From: Mytilus trossulus
Lineage: Eukaryota; Mollusca; Bivalvia; Mytilida; Mytilidae
NCBI RefSeq assembly: GCF_036588685.1
Contig: NC_086375.1
Coordinates: forward strand, 43,865,270-43,929,269
Reading direction: 5' to 3'
Length of the DNA: 64,000 nucleotides
Made by a program: the position numbers and the translations under genes. Shown piece by piece: positions 43,530 to 54,094 of the stretch; positions within the stretch are counted from its first letter, which is position 1; each line of letters starts with the position of its first letter. Under the pieces are notes generated by a model that saw only the letters and a list, made by a program, of their open reading frames with translations, ran no database searches and was not told where the DNA came from.

Positions 43530-45817
43530 ATCTTTTATTTTAGCTAAAGGTTTGTGGAGAACATATATCACCTTAACAAGTGACACATTATGTTGATATT
43601 CTTCGTTCAATACCCCTAAAAGATTAGAAATAACAGACGCGCAAAGAGTCCAGTTTGCCTAGGAATTATCATACTCATAAGAAGATACAATTTTCTCATG
43701 ACAAAGGCATACACGATGTGGACATTATTTTAACCGGTACCAGTAAGATCATATATACAATAATAGGACGATGTGACACTTTTTGAAATAATATAAAATA
43801 GGAACTGAAGGGAAACTCTTACCCAGGAACCAGTTGAGCAAATGACATAAAATACTCATAAAATAACTATTACTTTTGCTCTGTATAATTTAATCTATCT
43901 ATCTAATTTCAATCATACATGTTTTTAAATTCGAGTTGAGGGATAAATGCTAATCCATAGATTATTCAAATGTCTCTACAAGTCAGATCAAGATTTCTAT
44001 TTGTCAATTTTCATTATGAAACAAAATTCTAAATTCTTTACTTCACCATGAATGGACACTCGAGGAGAAAATGATACAGTCTTTGTTCGATATTTGCATT
44101 TTCTCCAAATAATAAGGTTTTAAACTAATTGATTGTTTTAACTACTACTTTATCCTTTTCTATAATAAAATCCAAGAACAAACAAAAAGCACACAATATA
44201 CAAGTCAACGCTAACAAGTTTCAATAAGTTAAGACTTCGGGAACAATGTAAACCGAAATGGAAAGTAGGTGGATGTTGATTTCTTCAATATTTCCTTTTA
44301 ACATTTTGGTAATTTTTATCGACGAAATATAATTAATAAAGCCAAAAAAAATAATTTTCTGAACTGCAATCATGATAGCAGAATATTATTTTCTGAACGT
44401 CTTTAAGACTTATATTAAACCAAAATTAAAAAATCCAGATTCTTAAAGTACGGCTAAATTAATACTGTGTTTTCATTGGATGAGAACTTGCAAGTGTGTT
44501 CTAATTTTATCTCAACACGTACGTGAATTGGATCATCATCATTGTGTAAAATTTAATCAGGTATGTGATTTAACTACAAGGACATTAGGTACAAAGGTGT
44601 CATAAAAGGGGCGCATGAAATAACTTTTCAAGTTTTTCTTTATAGCATTATATTGACATCTCGTTTGTTGTCTCCTTCACACAAGATTTTTTTCACTGTG
44701 AACCGGAGATTAGTCGTGGTCATTCATGATTTTATAAGGTTGTCTCCCTTTGCACAGTATATCAAATATTACAGCAAAATTACCGAATATTCATTTTGAT
44801 TCATAAATGTGGTTTCTACTTACTTTTACCGATAAATGAAAACAAATATGTATATATATATATATGTATTATACTAATTATTAGCCCTTGATTGGCATCA
44901 TGACAATAATATAAACTTTACAGTTCACTATATACTAGTATGATTTGATATATACGTATATATAGTTTATGATGCAGAATGGAATGTTGCATTGTTTACT
45001 ATTAACTTTGTCTAACATCTGTATTCAATAAATATTTCAGTACAGAAAGAGTAAGCCACGTGTACGTGATCCCCTTTTCTTACATTGATCTGTTTTAGCT
45101 TGTTTTCCGCCAATGTATGTGATCATTCTATGACTGTGTTTAGTCTTACATTGGGAGTAGTTTCCTAAAGCAATAAACTGTGAACAAAAAAAAAACAAAC
45201 AGACTGGTTAATACCATATGTATACACCACGCAAACTATACAGCCAGGTTGACACAAATTAAATGTTAAACTAGCTTTTTCCTTCATAGAACGATGCAGT
45301 GGCTGATCGATTCTAAAACACTTTCTGTTTTAATAGTTAAAACCTAGAAAATGGCGAAAACACACAACAATAATATTTATTTATACATATTTTTTTTTAT
45401 TTAGTGTGTTTATAATCTTGACATCTGATAAGAACTTTGATGTGTCTTTAAACAGATAATTAATGCGGCAATCGAAAACTTTGCAAAGATGATGACTGAT
45501 TTCGCTGTGCTTCGACTAGTAAGCGAGTAAAGATAAATTTGAATTTTATCAGATCGGCAATGATCACTATTATATTTCCATCTGTAAGTGCTTTTTTTGA
45601 TAGAAGTAACTTTGTCTAATGCATTATTGTGTAGTGCCATTCTGTGTATACATGATTGTTTTTTGCTATAAAAACTTTCCCATTCCAATATAGCAATAGC
45701 ATATATATGCTGAAATCAAATCGTTTGTTTTAAATCATTAAGAAATTTGGGACCTTCACAATCATTGCCAGTTGGTAAGACATTTATTGTAAATTTGTCA
45801 CTTTTTATTTTATACAG
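43530..45817. other. Intergenic between the CCDC167-like and first zinc-finger genes
   Basis: The two genes point away from each other, so both promoters should lie here or in this neighbourhood. No repeat family or reading frame is recognised; the minus-strand frames at 45410-45688 and 45716-45928 have no domain. TATATATA runs occur near 44851-44865. Confidence 0.45.
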
Positions 45818-45850
45818 ATCATTGTGAAAATCAAAGACAATAGTAGTGTA

Positions 45851-45901
45851 ATGACAAAGGGAAGAGAACGAAGCTATGGAAAATTTACAAGGTTTTTGTG
45901 A
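45851..45901 (+). other. Upstream reading frame overlapping the zinc-finger start
   Basis: ATGACAAAGGG at 45851 opens a 16-codon frame, out of frame with the main ATG (45876), that ends at TGA 45899-45901, inside the main coding region. If the transcript includes it, it could lower translation from 45876. The sequence is seen; the effect is inferred. Confidence 0.45.
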
Positions 45902-46973
45902 GATAAAACAAGAGCATACGAGTGCCACAGTTACAGTTCAACCAAATACTGAAACTTTTATAATCAATCCTGATTTAATACAGACTAATATTGAAGATAC
46001 TAAATATGAACAAGACAATTGTTTCGCAGAATCTGTATTTAACATTACATATGTATCAGAATGTTATTCGACAGAAACACAAGTTTCTCACACTGGGGAT
46101 TCGCCAAAGCTCATAAAGTTTGAGAAGGAAATTGACGAAATCGTTACGGAAATTGCTGTTGAGATTGGTACAAACAAATCCAGTACTAAATGTAAAACTT
46201 GCTTGAAAGAGTTTTCAAATGTTAGTAATTTAAGAAGGCACATGAACACTCATAATGAAAAATCAAGTGATGGTAAGAAATTTAAGTGCGAGATCTGCGG
46301 AAGAATTTTTGAAAAGAGATACCAATTTGTAAAACACAAAAAATCTCACATCGGTGACGTTGTTAGAGATGATAAACAGTTAAAATATAAATGTGGAGTA
46401 TGTGGGAAACAGGAGTCGAATAAGAGAGAGTTTGAAGATCACATGAGAGTACATACAGGCGAACGACCTTTTCAGTGTGACGTGTGTGATCTCGCCTTCA
46501 AACAGAGGGGTCATCTCAGACGACACAGTCGTGTTCACACTGGAGAATATTTACACGAAGGAAGTTTTATACAATGTGATGTATGTGGCCGAAATTTTGG
46601 CCAAAATCATCAGCTAGTTCGTCATATGAAATGCCACTACCCAGCTAAGAAAGAATTTAAATGTGACCTTTGTTCAAAAGAGTTTACCGAAAAGCATCAT
46701 CTCGTACGACACGTTCGCCTACATACTGGTGAAAAACCTTACGCGTGTGAATTTTGTGGGCGTTGTTTTACTACTGACACTGGTTTGACTATTCACCGTA
46801 GACTTCATACCAACGAAAAACCTTACGCGTGTAGTTTGTGTGACAAAGCATATATGCAATCGACAGCATTGAAGCTACACATGCTTGTGCATTCTGGGGA
46901 ACCTCGTTATACGTGTACAGAATGCGGAGAGAAATTTGATAAACCAAGCCATCTTAAAAACCACAAGCATTGA
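45876..46973 (+). CDS. C2H2 zinc-finger protein, nine fingers (array copy 1)
   Basis: A 365-residue probable DNA-binding nuclear protein. The N-terminal 105 residues lack fingers and contain IKQEHTSA (10-17), which parallels KEEYTSA in the two neighbours; IKQE fits a SUMO-attachment consensus. Fingers start at Cys106, 138, 173, 201, 234, 263, 291, 319 and 347. Linkers of the HTGERPF (3-4) and HTGEKPY (6-7) type separate some; others are longer. Finger 3 lacks the usual Phe (CGVCGKQES). Finger 9 ends NHKH at the stop, so it lacks a normally spaced second His; in the neighbours this finger is complete. TTTTATACAG at 45817 is a likely acceptor of a 5' UTR intron, giving a single coding exon. An AATAAA lies at 47174. 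Confidence 0.88.
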   Translation: MENLQGFCEIKQEHTSATVTVQPNTETFIINPDLIQTNIEDTKYEQDNCFAESVFNITYVSECYSTETQVSHTGDSPKLIKFEKEIDEIVTEIAVEIGTNKSSTKCKTCLKEFSNVSNLRRHMNTHNEKSSDGKKFKCEICGRIFEKRYQFVKHKKSHIGDVVRDDKQLKYKCGVCGKQESNKREFEDHMRVHTGERPFQCDVCDLAFKQRGHLRRHSRVHTGEYLHEGSFIQCDVCGRNFGQNHQLVRHMKCHYPAKKEFKCDLCSKEFTEKHHLVRHVRLHTGEKPYACEFCGRCFTTDTGLTIHRRLHTNEKPYACSLCDKAYMQSTALKLHMLVHSGEPRYTCTECGEKFDKPSHLKNHKH

Positions 46974-47173
46974 ATTTTCAAATAGTGCATATACACGGGC
47001 ATATCAATTATATGTTTTCTGTCGGATTCTGATATTTGGTATTTTCGTTGGTGACTCAGTAATGCTTTTAATTATGGTCGTTTTGATTTTAAGTATTTCG
47101 GTACTTCTGCTTTCTGTAAAAGACCGGATTTCACTTAAAGTATTGATGGAAAAATCTTCAGTATTCGTTTTTC

Positions 47174-47179
47174 AATAAA
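47174..47179 (+). terminator. Polyadenylation signal of zinc-finger copy 1
   Basis: AATAAA about 200 nt after the stop codon, followed by AT-rich sequence and then the repeat at 47205. Confidence 0.5.
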
Positions 47180-47204
47180 ACAATTTATATTTCTTTTTGA
47201 TTTT

Positions 47205-48780
47205 TATACGACCGCGTATATTGGTATCACGTTGGCGTCGTCGTCGTCTGCGTCGTCGTCGCCGAAGACATTTGGTTTTCGCACTATAACTTTAGTATAA
47301 GAAAATAGAAATCTATGAAATTTAAACACAAGGTTTATGACCACAACAGGAATATTGGGATTGATTTGAGAGTTTTGGTCCCAACAGTTTAGGAATTAGG
47401 GGCCAAAAAAGGGCACAAATAAGCAATATTCTTGGTTTTCGCACTGTAACTTTAGTTTAAGTAAATAGAAATCTATGAAATTTTGACACAAGGTTTATGA
47501 CCACAAAAGGAAGGTTGGGATTGATTTTGGGAGTTGATGTCCCAACAGTTTAGAAATTAGGGACCAAAAAGGGGCCCAAATAAGCATTTTTCTTGGTTTT
47601 GGCACCATAACTTTAGTATTAGTAAATAAAAATCTATGAAAGTTAAACACAAGGTTTATGACCATAAAAGGAAGGTTGGGATTGATTTTGGGAGTTTTGG
47701 TCCCAACAGTTTAGGGATAAGGACCCAAAGGGTCCAAAATTAAACTATTGATTTCATAAAAAAAAAAAAAATTTGGGTTCTTTGATATGCCGAATATAAC
47801 TGTTAATTTAGATTCTTAATTTTTGGTCTAGTTTTCAAATTGGTCTACATTAAGGTCTAAAGGGTCCAAAATTAAACTAAGTTTGATTTTAACAAAAATT
47901 GAATCCTTTGGATTCTTTGATATGCTGAATCTAAACATGTACTTTGTTTTTTTGATTATTGGCCCAGTTTTCAAGTTGGTCCAAATCGAGATCCAAAATT
48001 AAACTTTGTTTGATTTCAACAACAATTGAGTTTGTTGGATCTTTGATATGCTGACTCTAAACATGTACTTAGATTTTTTATTATGGGTCCAGTTTTCAAG
48101 TTGGTCCAAATTGTGGTCAAAAATTAAACTTTGTTTGATATCAACAAAAATTGAATCCTTGAGGTTCTTTAAAATGATGAATCTAAACATGTACATGTAT
48201 TTAGATTTTTGATAATAGGCCCAGTTTTCAAGTTGGTTCAAATTGGGGTCCAAAATTAAACTTTGTTTAATTTCAATCAAAAATTGTATATATGGGGTTC
48301 TTTGATATATGCTTAATCTAACCATGTATTTAGATTTTTGATGTTTGGGCCTGGTTATCAAATTGGTCCACATTGAGGTCTAAAGGGTCCAAAATTGAAC
48401 TTTTTTTTATTTCATCAAAAATTGAATTATTGGGCTTCTTTGATATACTGAATCTATCCATATATTTTGATTTTGGATAATGGACCATAATAGGTAATGT
48501 CCAATTTAAAATTTAAAGTTTTTAAGTTTAAGTTCTTAGACCACATTAATTATGTGTCAGAAACCTGTATTGTGTCAACTATTTAAACACAATCCAAATT
48601 CAGAGCTGTATCAAGCTTAAATGCTGTGTCCATACTTGCCCCAATGTTCAGGGTTCGAACTTTGTGGTTGTATAAAGCTGCGCCCTGCGGAGCATCTGGT
48701 TTAAAAATGCCTTTCTGTGCATCAATAGATTTACTTCCTGACATTGTCCAAATCCTTTTTTGAGGTCCCTCAATATATGA
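47205..48780 (+). repeat. Composite tandem repeat (160-bp array, then 125-139-bp array)
   Basis: It starts TTTTTATACGACCGCGTATA and a GTCGTC tract. Array A repeats CGCACTATAACTTTAGTA-type blocks at 47281, 47441 and 47602 (about 160 bp), with CACAAGGTTTATGACCACAA and GGTCCCAACAGTTTAG. Array B repeats GGTCCAAAATTAAAC-type blocks at 47731, 47863, 47990, 48115, 48247 and 48386, with TTTGATATGCTGAATCTAAA and CCAGTTTTCAAGTTGGT. A unique end (TTCAGGGTTCGAAC, AAGCTGCGCCCTGCGGAGCA) follows. I recall this composite as common in bivalves. The minus-strand 124-residue frame inside is a product of the repeat. Confidence 0.8.
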
Positions 48781-48924
48781 CAATTGTTCGTCATATTTTA
48801 GTTAATATTTGGCGGACGTAGACATGTAAGATCATACTCACAAAATGATGACAATTCAGAAAGGGCATTATAATGTAACTTTGATCAATATTATAAGCTG
48901 GTTCAAAAGGCGTTCTGTTATATA

Positions 48925-49125
48925 GATATAGGAAGATGTGGTATGAGTGCCAATGAGACAACTCTCCATCCAAGTAACAATCGTTATAAAAGTTATCCCA
49001 TATGGGTCAAGGTACAGCCTTCAACACGGATCTTTTGCACACACCGAACATCAAGCTATAAAGAGACCCAAAAATTATTAGTTTAAATCCATTCAAACGG
49101 GAAACCAACGGTCTAATCCAGTGTA
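48925..49125 (+). repeat. Bivalve repeat, AGATGTGG family
   Basis: AGGAAGATGTGGTATGAGTG, CCAATGAGACAACTCTCCAT, GCCTTCAACACGGATC and AAGCTATAAAGAGACCCA are the best-preserved family blocks in the window, in what I take to be forward orientation. Confidence 0.8.
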
Positions 49126-49429
49126 TGAAAGTGCGGATCCTAAAATATCATTTTCACTGTATATGCCAAACATTTCTGATGTAGAATGGTAAATAAACAA
49201 GTCAACAAACACGATAATATCACTTGATGAGCATAACAAATAAAGTGTAAATTATACATAAAAACTTGAATTATTTTTTTTACAATAATGCAGTAAAATC
49301 TCTATTAAGAACTAGCAAAGTTACAACCTAGAATCAAATGACACTCATCGCCTCTTTCGTTTGAGTCACCTGGATTACAGTATTGTTTTTGCTTGCGGTA
49401 TTCTTCAGACGAAATACACATCATTAAAA

Positions 49430-49690
49430 CCCTCTATATGATTGAACACGCATGTAATTAATTAACCATAAATTATGACCGAATAAAAGAAGCTATTGGA
49501 CACTAATTGAGTTGATTAAATTTTGACAGATCACTACTAAGATCACGAGTCAATTAAATATTGTACAAATCAGTCGATAGTACACCAATTTATCATATAT
49601 GAGTGAAATTGTGGTTGCATCTAGAGCTACTGTTGTATACCATAGTGGAAGATAAACATTAGTTAACTAACCTAACGTAAGTAAAACAAG
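49430..49690 (+). promoter_or_regulatory. Promoter and 5' non-coding exon of zinc-finger copy 2
   Basis: The block aligns in order with 56200-56445 upstream of copy 3: AGCTATTGGACACTAATTG, TTGACAGATCACTA, TTGTACAAATCAGTCGA, AGAGCTACTGTTGTA.AC and AACGTAAGTAAA. The last contains a consensus 5' splice site (GTAAGT from 49677), so the exon probably ends at 49676. With the TTTTTTGTTACAG acceptor at 50455 the intron is 779 nt. Transcription start is not determined. Confidence 0.6.
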
Positions 49691-49894
49691 TTATGGAAAC
49701 AAGAATAAGAGACATAAAAGGGGGGGAATTAAAAAAACATCTTTGTTTAATTGTTTTTTTTAATTATCACATATTGATGGTATTGAATACTTCCATTACT
49801 AAAGTTCCAATACCTTAATCACAATTACCTTTGATTACCAAAGTAGACAGCAAGTTGATAGATACTTAATTTTAAGAATGCTCTCCCCGTTCAG

Positions 49895-49985
49895 TGTCGG
49901 ATCTAGAACTTTTTTTAAGCGGTCCCACTGACTGACACGAGGCCCCCCTCCAGTCATGATTCAGTTATTCCCTATATAATCAACC
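49895..49985. mobile_element. Fragment of a CAGTGGCGG-family element in the copy 2 intron
   Basis: CAGTGTCGGATCTAGAACTT resembles the inverted-repeat end, and ACGAGGCCCCCCTCCAGTCA the G/C-run interior of the 4234-4389 member. The far end is missing. Confidence 0.5.
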
Positions 49986-50282
49986 AAATCCACCTCCCCA
50001 TGGATCTGTCTATGTCGTCTATTATAATGTTTTGTGTTCAAATTTAACAAGTTTGAAAAAAAAATCTATGTATTTACAAGAGCCACATAGTTAAGTACTC
50101 TTTAAAATTATAGTATTATATTCATATGCTTCGACGAGCACGCGAGTTTTATTGGACCTGTATTTAATCACTTTACAATAAATACCTTTTTATAAGTTTA
50201 TTATCACAGAAGAAATGTACTTCACACACACAAAAAAAAGACAATAAAAAATCTGCCACAAACACACCATTATACCGGATTC

Positions 50283-50420
50283 TTGACGGGCGATGAGCAT
50301 ATTATTATAAGTTTTAGTGGCCAGCTTGGGCACAGATTTTCTTGCTGCATTGAAGACCCATTGGTGGTCTTCGGCTGTTATCTGCTCTTTGATCTCCTTT
50401 ACATATTTTTCATTTCCAGT
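50283..50420 (+). repeat. Bivalve repeat, TTGGTGACCTT family, in the copy 2 intron
   Basis: TGCTGCATTGAAGACCCATT, GGTGGTCTTCGGCTGTTATC and TTTCATTTCCAGTCTCATTT are a diverged copy of 52735-52870. It creates 60 in-frame codons upstream of the zinc-finger ATG; these are not part of the protein. Confidence 0.6.
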
Positions 50421-50462
50421 CTCATTTTTTATAATTTTGCTATTTTTTGTTACAGGAAAATC

Positions 50463-51533
50463 ATGACTTTCAAGACATACGATGACAGTTTCTTTATACA
50501 AGATCCAGAGTATAATGAAATAACAGAAGAAGAAATAGAATGCGAAATAAACGTAACTGAAGAAAGTGTCAGATTATTTCATAAAATGAAAGAAGAATAT
50601 ACAAGTGCATTACACCCAGTATTTACAGTTCAAGAGATTGTTTATAACACTGTTTATAAACCTGTTGAAATTAATCAGATATCCACCCTGCCACAAGATG
50701 TGGAAAATTCTCAGAAAGAGCGAAAATTGATACAAAAAAAAACTTTGGAATGCCAAATTTGCTTCAAAACCTTTTCAACTAACGGGAATTTAAAGAAGCA
50801 TATTGATATACACACAGGAGATGCTATTCACAGAAGGAAATTTCAATGTGATATTTGTGGGAAAAGTTTTGGGAGGAAATACCGACTAGTTAACCATGTA
50901 AGATCTCACAACGGCGATGGTACTTACGAAGATAAAAAGTTCAAGTTTAAATGTAAAGTGTGTGGAAAGCTTGTGAAGGAAAAGAGAGAGTTTGAGGATC
51001 ACATGAGAGTCCATACAGGCGAAAGACCTTTTCAGTGTGATCTGTGCCACCTCTCATTCAAACAAAGGAATTCTCTCAGACGACACAGTACTATTCACAC
51101 TGGAGAATTGTCACACAAATGTGAAGTCTGTGAGCGATCTTTTGGACAAAGCCAACATTTAACTCGCCATATGAAATGTCACAACCCATCAGCTACGAGA
51201 GAATACAAATGCGACCACTGTCCAAAAGAGTTCAGTGAAAAGCACCATCTCGTACGACACGTTCGCCTACATACTGGTGAAAAACCGTATAAGTGTGAAT
51301 TTTGCGACAAACAATTTACTTTTCACACATCTTATACTAGTCATCGGAGAATTCACACGAATGAAAAGCCATACGAATGCAGTATCTGTAATAAATCATT
51401 TACCCAATTGTCAGGATTGAAACTGCATATGCATGTGCACTCTGGAGAACCTCGTTATCAGTGTAAAGAATGCGGCGAAACGTTTGGCAGGCACAGTAAT
51501 CTTAAGAAGCACAGACTAGAATTCCATCATTGA
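50463..51533 (+). CDS. C2H2 zinc-finger protein, nine fingers (array copy 2)
   Basis: The protein has 356 residues counting from MTFKTYDDS. The open frame continues 60 codons upstream, but that part is repeat and intron: a TTTTTTGTTACAG acceptor ends at 50455, seven bases before this ATG, and copy 3 starts the same way. Residues 1-86 are acidic (DDSFFIQDPEYNEITEEEIE) and shared with copy 3, possibly a protein-interaction or activation region; KMKEEYTSA parallels copy 1. Fingers start at Cys97, 129, 164, 192, 220, 250, 278, 306 and 334; all have the four ligands, and finger 9 ends with His-x4-His. Finger 3 lacks the core Phe (CKVCGKLVKEK). Probable nuclear DNA-binding regulator; targets unknown. 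Confidence 0.9.
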   Translation: MTFKTYDDSFFIQDPEYNEITEEEIECEINVTEESVRLFHKMKEEYTSALHPVFTVQEIVYNTVYKPVEINQISTLPQDVENSQKERKLIQKKTLECQICFKTFSTNGNLKKHIDIHTGDAIHRRKFQCDICGKSFGRKYRLVNHVRSHNGDGTYEDKKFKFKCKVCGKLVKEKREFEDHMRVHTGERPFQCDLCHLSFKQRNSLRRHSTIHTGELSHKCEVCERSFGQSQHLTRHMKCHNPSATREYKCDHCPKEFSEKHHLVRHVRLHTGEKPYKCEFCDKQFTFHTSYTSHRRIHTNEKPYECSICNKSFTQLSGLKLHMHVHSGEPRYQCKECGETFGRHSNLKKHRLEFHH

Positions 51534-51638
51534 AAATGTATATATATGTTCCATAATTTGTTCCACTCATGAATTTTACTAGTATTGTCATTAATTTGTC
51601 ACCTATATGATAAATATAGTTTGTGATTTCCAATATTT

Positions 51639-51644
51639 ATTAAA
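51639..51644 (+). terminator. Possible polyadenylation signal of zinc-finger copy 2
   Basis: ATTAAA about 105 nt after the stop codon, in a 3' UTR that resembles that of copy 3. Confidence 0.4.
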
Positions 51645-51659
51645 GCTGTTATCACTTCA

Positions 51660-52235
51660 AGTTCCTTTTCGTTTCTTTTTTTTTTTTGTCATTATGATAT
51701 CTGCTTCGTTTAGTTTTAGCATATTGTCCAATATGACTAATAAACTAGATAGAAAATTTACACAACTTTTAAAATAACGTCTTATTGAAATTATACGTAA
51801 ATAAACACATTAATGAACACACCACACACATTAATGAACACACGGTGTATCTGACACTAACAAATTATTAGGGAAAGAAGACATTAACATATTAAAAGGT
51901 TGCCAATTCAACACTGTAATTATATCATTGAATATCGTTTTTATTGGTATTAATTTTGATTTTGTTATCAATATATTAAAAGCTACAGTTAAAATATTAT
52001 TGTTATATACACATACACATTCATGGATATACAATCTGCCGATACATGTACCTTGGCATTGCACAAGGTCATGATTTTCTCTAAATGTTTATGACGCCTT
52101 TACTCTAAATCCATTGCATGGATGTTGAATGTGTACTGATTGATAATTTAGTCTTAGAAACATGATTTGTTTAGTAGTTGTTAGTGGCTTTGAACAAGTT
52201 GTCAGTAACTGCGAGTACTCTCAGATCTGTACTTT
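51660..52235. other. Intergenic, nothing recognised
   Basis: AT-rich; a small direct repeat CACACATTAATGAACACA near 51811-51842. No gene is seen. Confidence 0.4.
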
Positions 52236-52376
52236 GTGCCTTTCATAGCTGACTATGCGGTGTATGCTTTGCTCATTGTTGGAGGCCGTACAGTGACATG
52301 TAGTTGTTAATTTCTGTGTTTCTTGTGGGGAGTTGTCTCATGGGCAATCATACCTCATCTTTTTTATATATTTGAA
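52236..52376 (-). repeat. Bivalve repeat, AGATGTGG family, inverted fragment
   Basis: TTCATAGCTGACTATGCGGT, GAGGCCGTACAGTGACATG, GGGGAGTTGTCTCATGGGCA and ATCATACCTCATCTTTT match the family end. Confidence 0.75.
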
Positions 52377-52734
52377 AACTTCATGACACGAATCAATGTA
52401 CATCTTTCTCTGTCAAGACCAAATCAAATGCAACTTATTGTAGAATAACAAACAAACAAACACACAGAGAAGTGTAATATGTTAACCTATGTTTGTATAT
52501 ACGAACAAAGTCCTGAGAATAATTTGAAACTAGCGATGGGATATATATGATAACTGCTTTGATTGCTCTTTGATTGCTAGGTCTTTCGATTCACCAAGGA
52601 ACCGCGGAAATGAAGTCAATGGCAGGTGAATTCGGCTGGTAGGACATTCACACCTCGCAACCATTCCGTATAAACCATGTAACATAAAACAGTGTACACG
52701 ACATATATATCAAATATAGTTCGTCTTTTGCTTG
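52377..52734. other. Intergenic, nothing recognised
   Basis: AT-rich; part of 52590-52734 may belong to the following repeat. Confidence 0.4.
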
Positions 52735-52870
52735 TATCATCCGAAAAAGGATTCGGGTGCGGGAATTTCTCGCTACATTGAAGACCTGTTGGTGACCTTC
52801 TGCTGTTGTTTTTTCTATGGTCGGTTGTGTCTCTTTGAAACATTCTACATTTTCATTCTCAATTTTATTT
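52735..52870 (+). repeat. Bivalve repeat, TTGGTGACCTT family
   Basis: GATTCGGGTGCGGGAATTTC, TCGCTACATTGAAGACCTGT, TGGTGACCTTCTGCTGTTGT and GTCGGTTGTGTCTCTTTGAA; the best-preserved member here. Confidence 0.75.
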
Positions 52871-53339
52871 GCTATGATTCAATAAGTTAACTTAAGCCTG
52901 ACACGTTAAATCTGCATTGTATTTGTATTGCATTAGACTGTCAATGTACACGTCAACACTTCCATCTTTCCATCTGTAATTGGGTTTAAACTATGCTTTC
53001 AAATGGTACATATAAATTATTGTAGTGTATCAAGTATATCATTGTATAGAGAGAGAGCACTATTGTTAATTTTTATTAGGTTGTTCTTAAAAAAAATACA
53101 TTTATATATAGCATCACAGCAAATTTCCTTTATAATTTTGCGACTTTTTCACAAGAATATTGTAAAAAACAGATAAAACTTTTTTCTAAAACAGTGGTAC
53201 TTCAGTGACAGGAGAAAGTATGAAGGTGCGATTGCACATATGTAATTACGAAATCGGAGATCTATATTTTCATTAGATTGGTGCGATTGGGTCATAATTC
53301 ATTTTGTTAAACGTTCGCTATGAGGTTCGTATTACAGCC
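52871..53339. other. Intergenic, nothing recognised
   Basis: AT-rich sequence without a supported feature. Confidence 0.4.
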
Positions 53340-53600
53340 CGTTCGCGTACCCTAGAGGTACACGTAACACTTTGTTTACATACCCTAGAGGTACACGCAA
53401 CACCTTTTTCGTGTACCATAGAGTTACTCGCAATTATGTGTTCATGTATCCTAGAGGTACACGTACATTTTTGTTCACATACACTAGAGTTACGTATGAC
53501 CAATTTTTCACGTACTGTAGAGGTACACGTAAATTTTTGTTCACTAGAGTTAAGTGTAACCATTTTTTCACGTGCTCTAGAGGTACACGTAACTAACTAC
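53340..53600. repeat. 33-bp minisatellite with palindromic core, eight units
   Basis: TAGAG cores begin at 53353, 53386, 53419, 53452, 53485, 53518, 53545 and 53578. Spacing is exactly 33 bp except one 27-bp unit. The core GTACCCTAGAGGTAC has 5-bp palindromic arms. Two unit types, ending GGTACACGT and GTTACG/GTTACT, mostly alternate, so there is a 66-bp higher-order pattern. Because 33 is a multiple of three, several frames stay open on both strands with an 11-residue periodicity (LEVHVT...); I see no evidence these are translated. Confidence 0.85.
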
Positions 53601-54094
53601 TAGTTCGTTCTTGGAATAACCTTTATACCCTATGCCAAATTAACTCGTCTACTGCAAAATATTTAAGTACCGCAATGAAATCAGTCTTATTTTTTTAAAA
53701 CATCTTAATTACCTTTTTATGGTTAAAAACTCTTTTAAATTTATTGATTCAAACCATTTATATTTAACAAGAATTTTGGCATTATATTGTGTACATGGAA
53801 ACAGTATTCTTTTTTGTTGTCAGTTGTTGCCGAATTTCAAGCAATGTTTACCGAGTTATCTCCCGTATTAAATCATACAATTATTTTTTTTTCAAATATC
53901 TCCATTTAGTTTACGGGATTGTTTTACCCTTGTCAATACTTATACTTTATAAAAATGTATTCTTCTGTTGCAAGAAGTTGAGGATGGGGTTAGAGAAATT
54001 GTGCTGACAAAGATAATCCATTGTTTAAAGAAAGGGATGGCATGTTTTCTACTGCAGTTAGCTGCAAGAAAACACAGTTGTACTGTTACGTGTA
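53601..54094. other. Intergenic, nothing recognised
   Basis: AT-rich; the 72-residue frame at 53789-54007 is not supported by any domain or splice context. Confidence 0.4.

Noticed and set aside
47999-48373. 124-residue minus-strand frame with QKSKYM repeats
   Set aside because: Product of the 125-139-bp tandem repeat, which is shared by unrelated loci.
50283-50462. 60-residue N-terminal extension of zinc-finger copy 2
   Set aside because: It translates a dispersed repeat and the intron end; copy 3 has an acceptor and ATG at the matching place.
53304-53603. 99-residue protein with 11-residue repeats
   Set aside because: Several frames on both strands are open because the minisatellite period is a multiple of three; no sign of selection on one frame.
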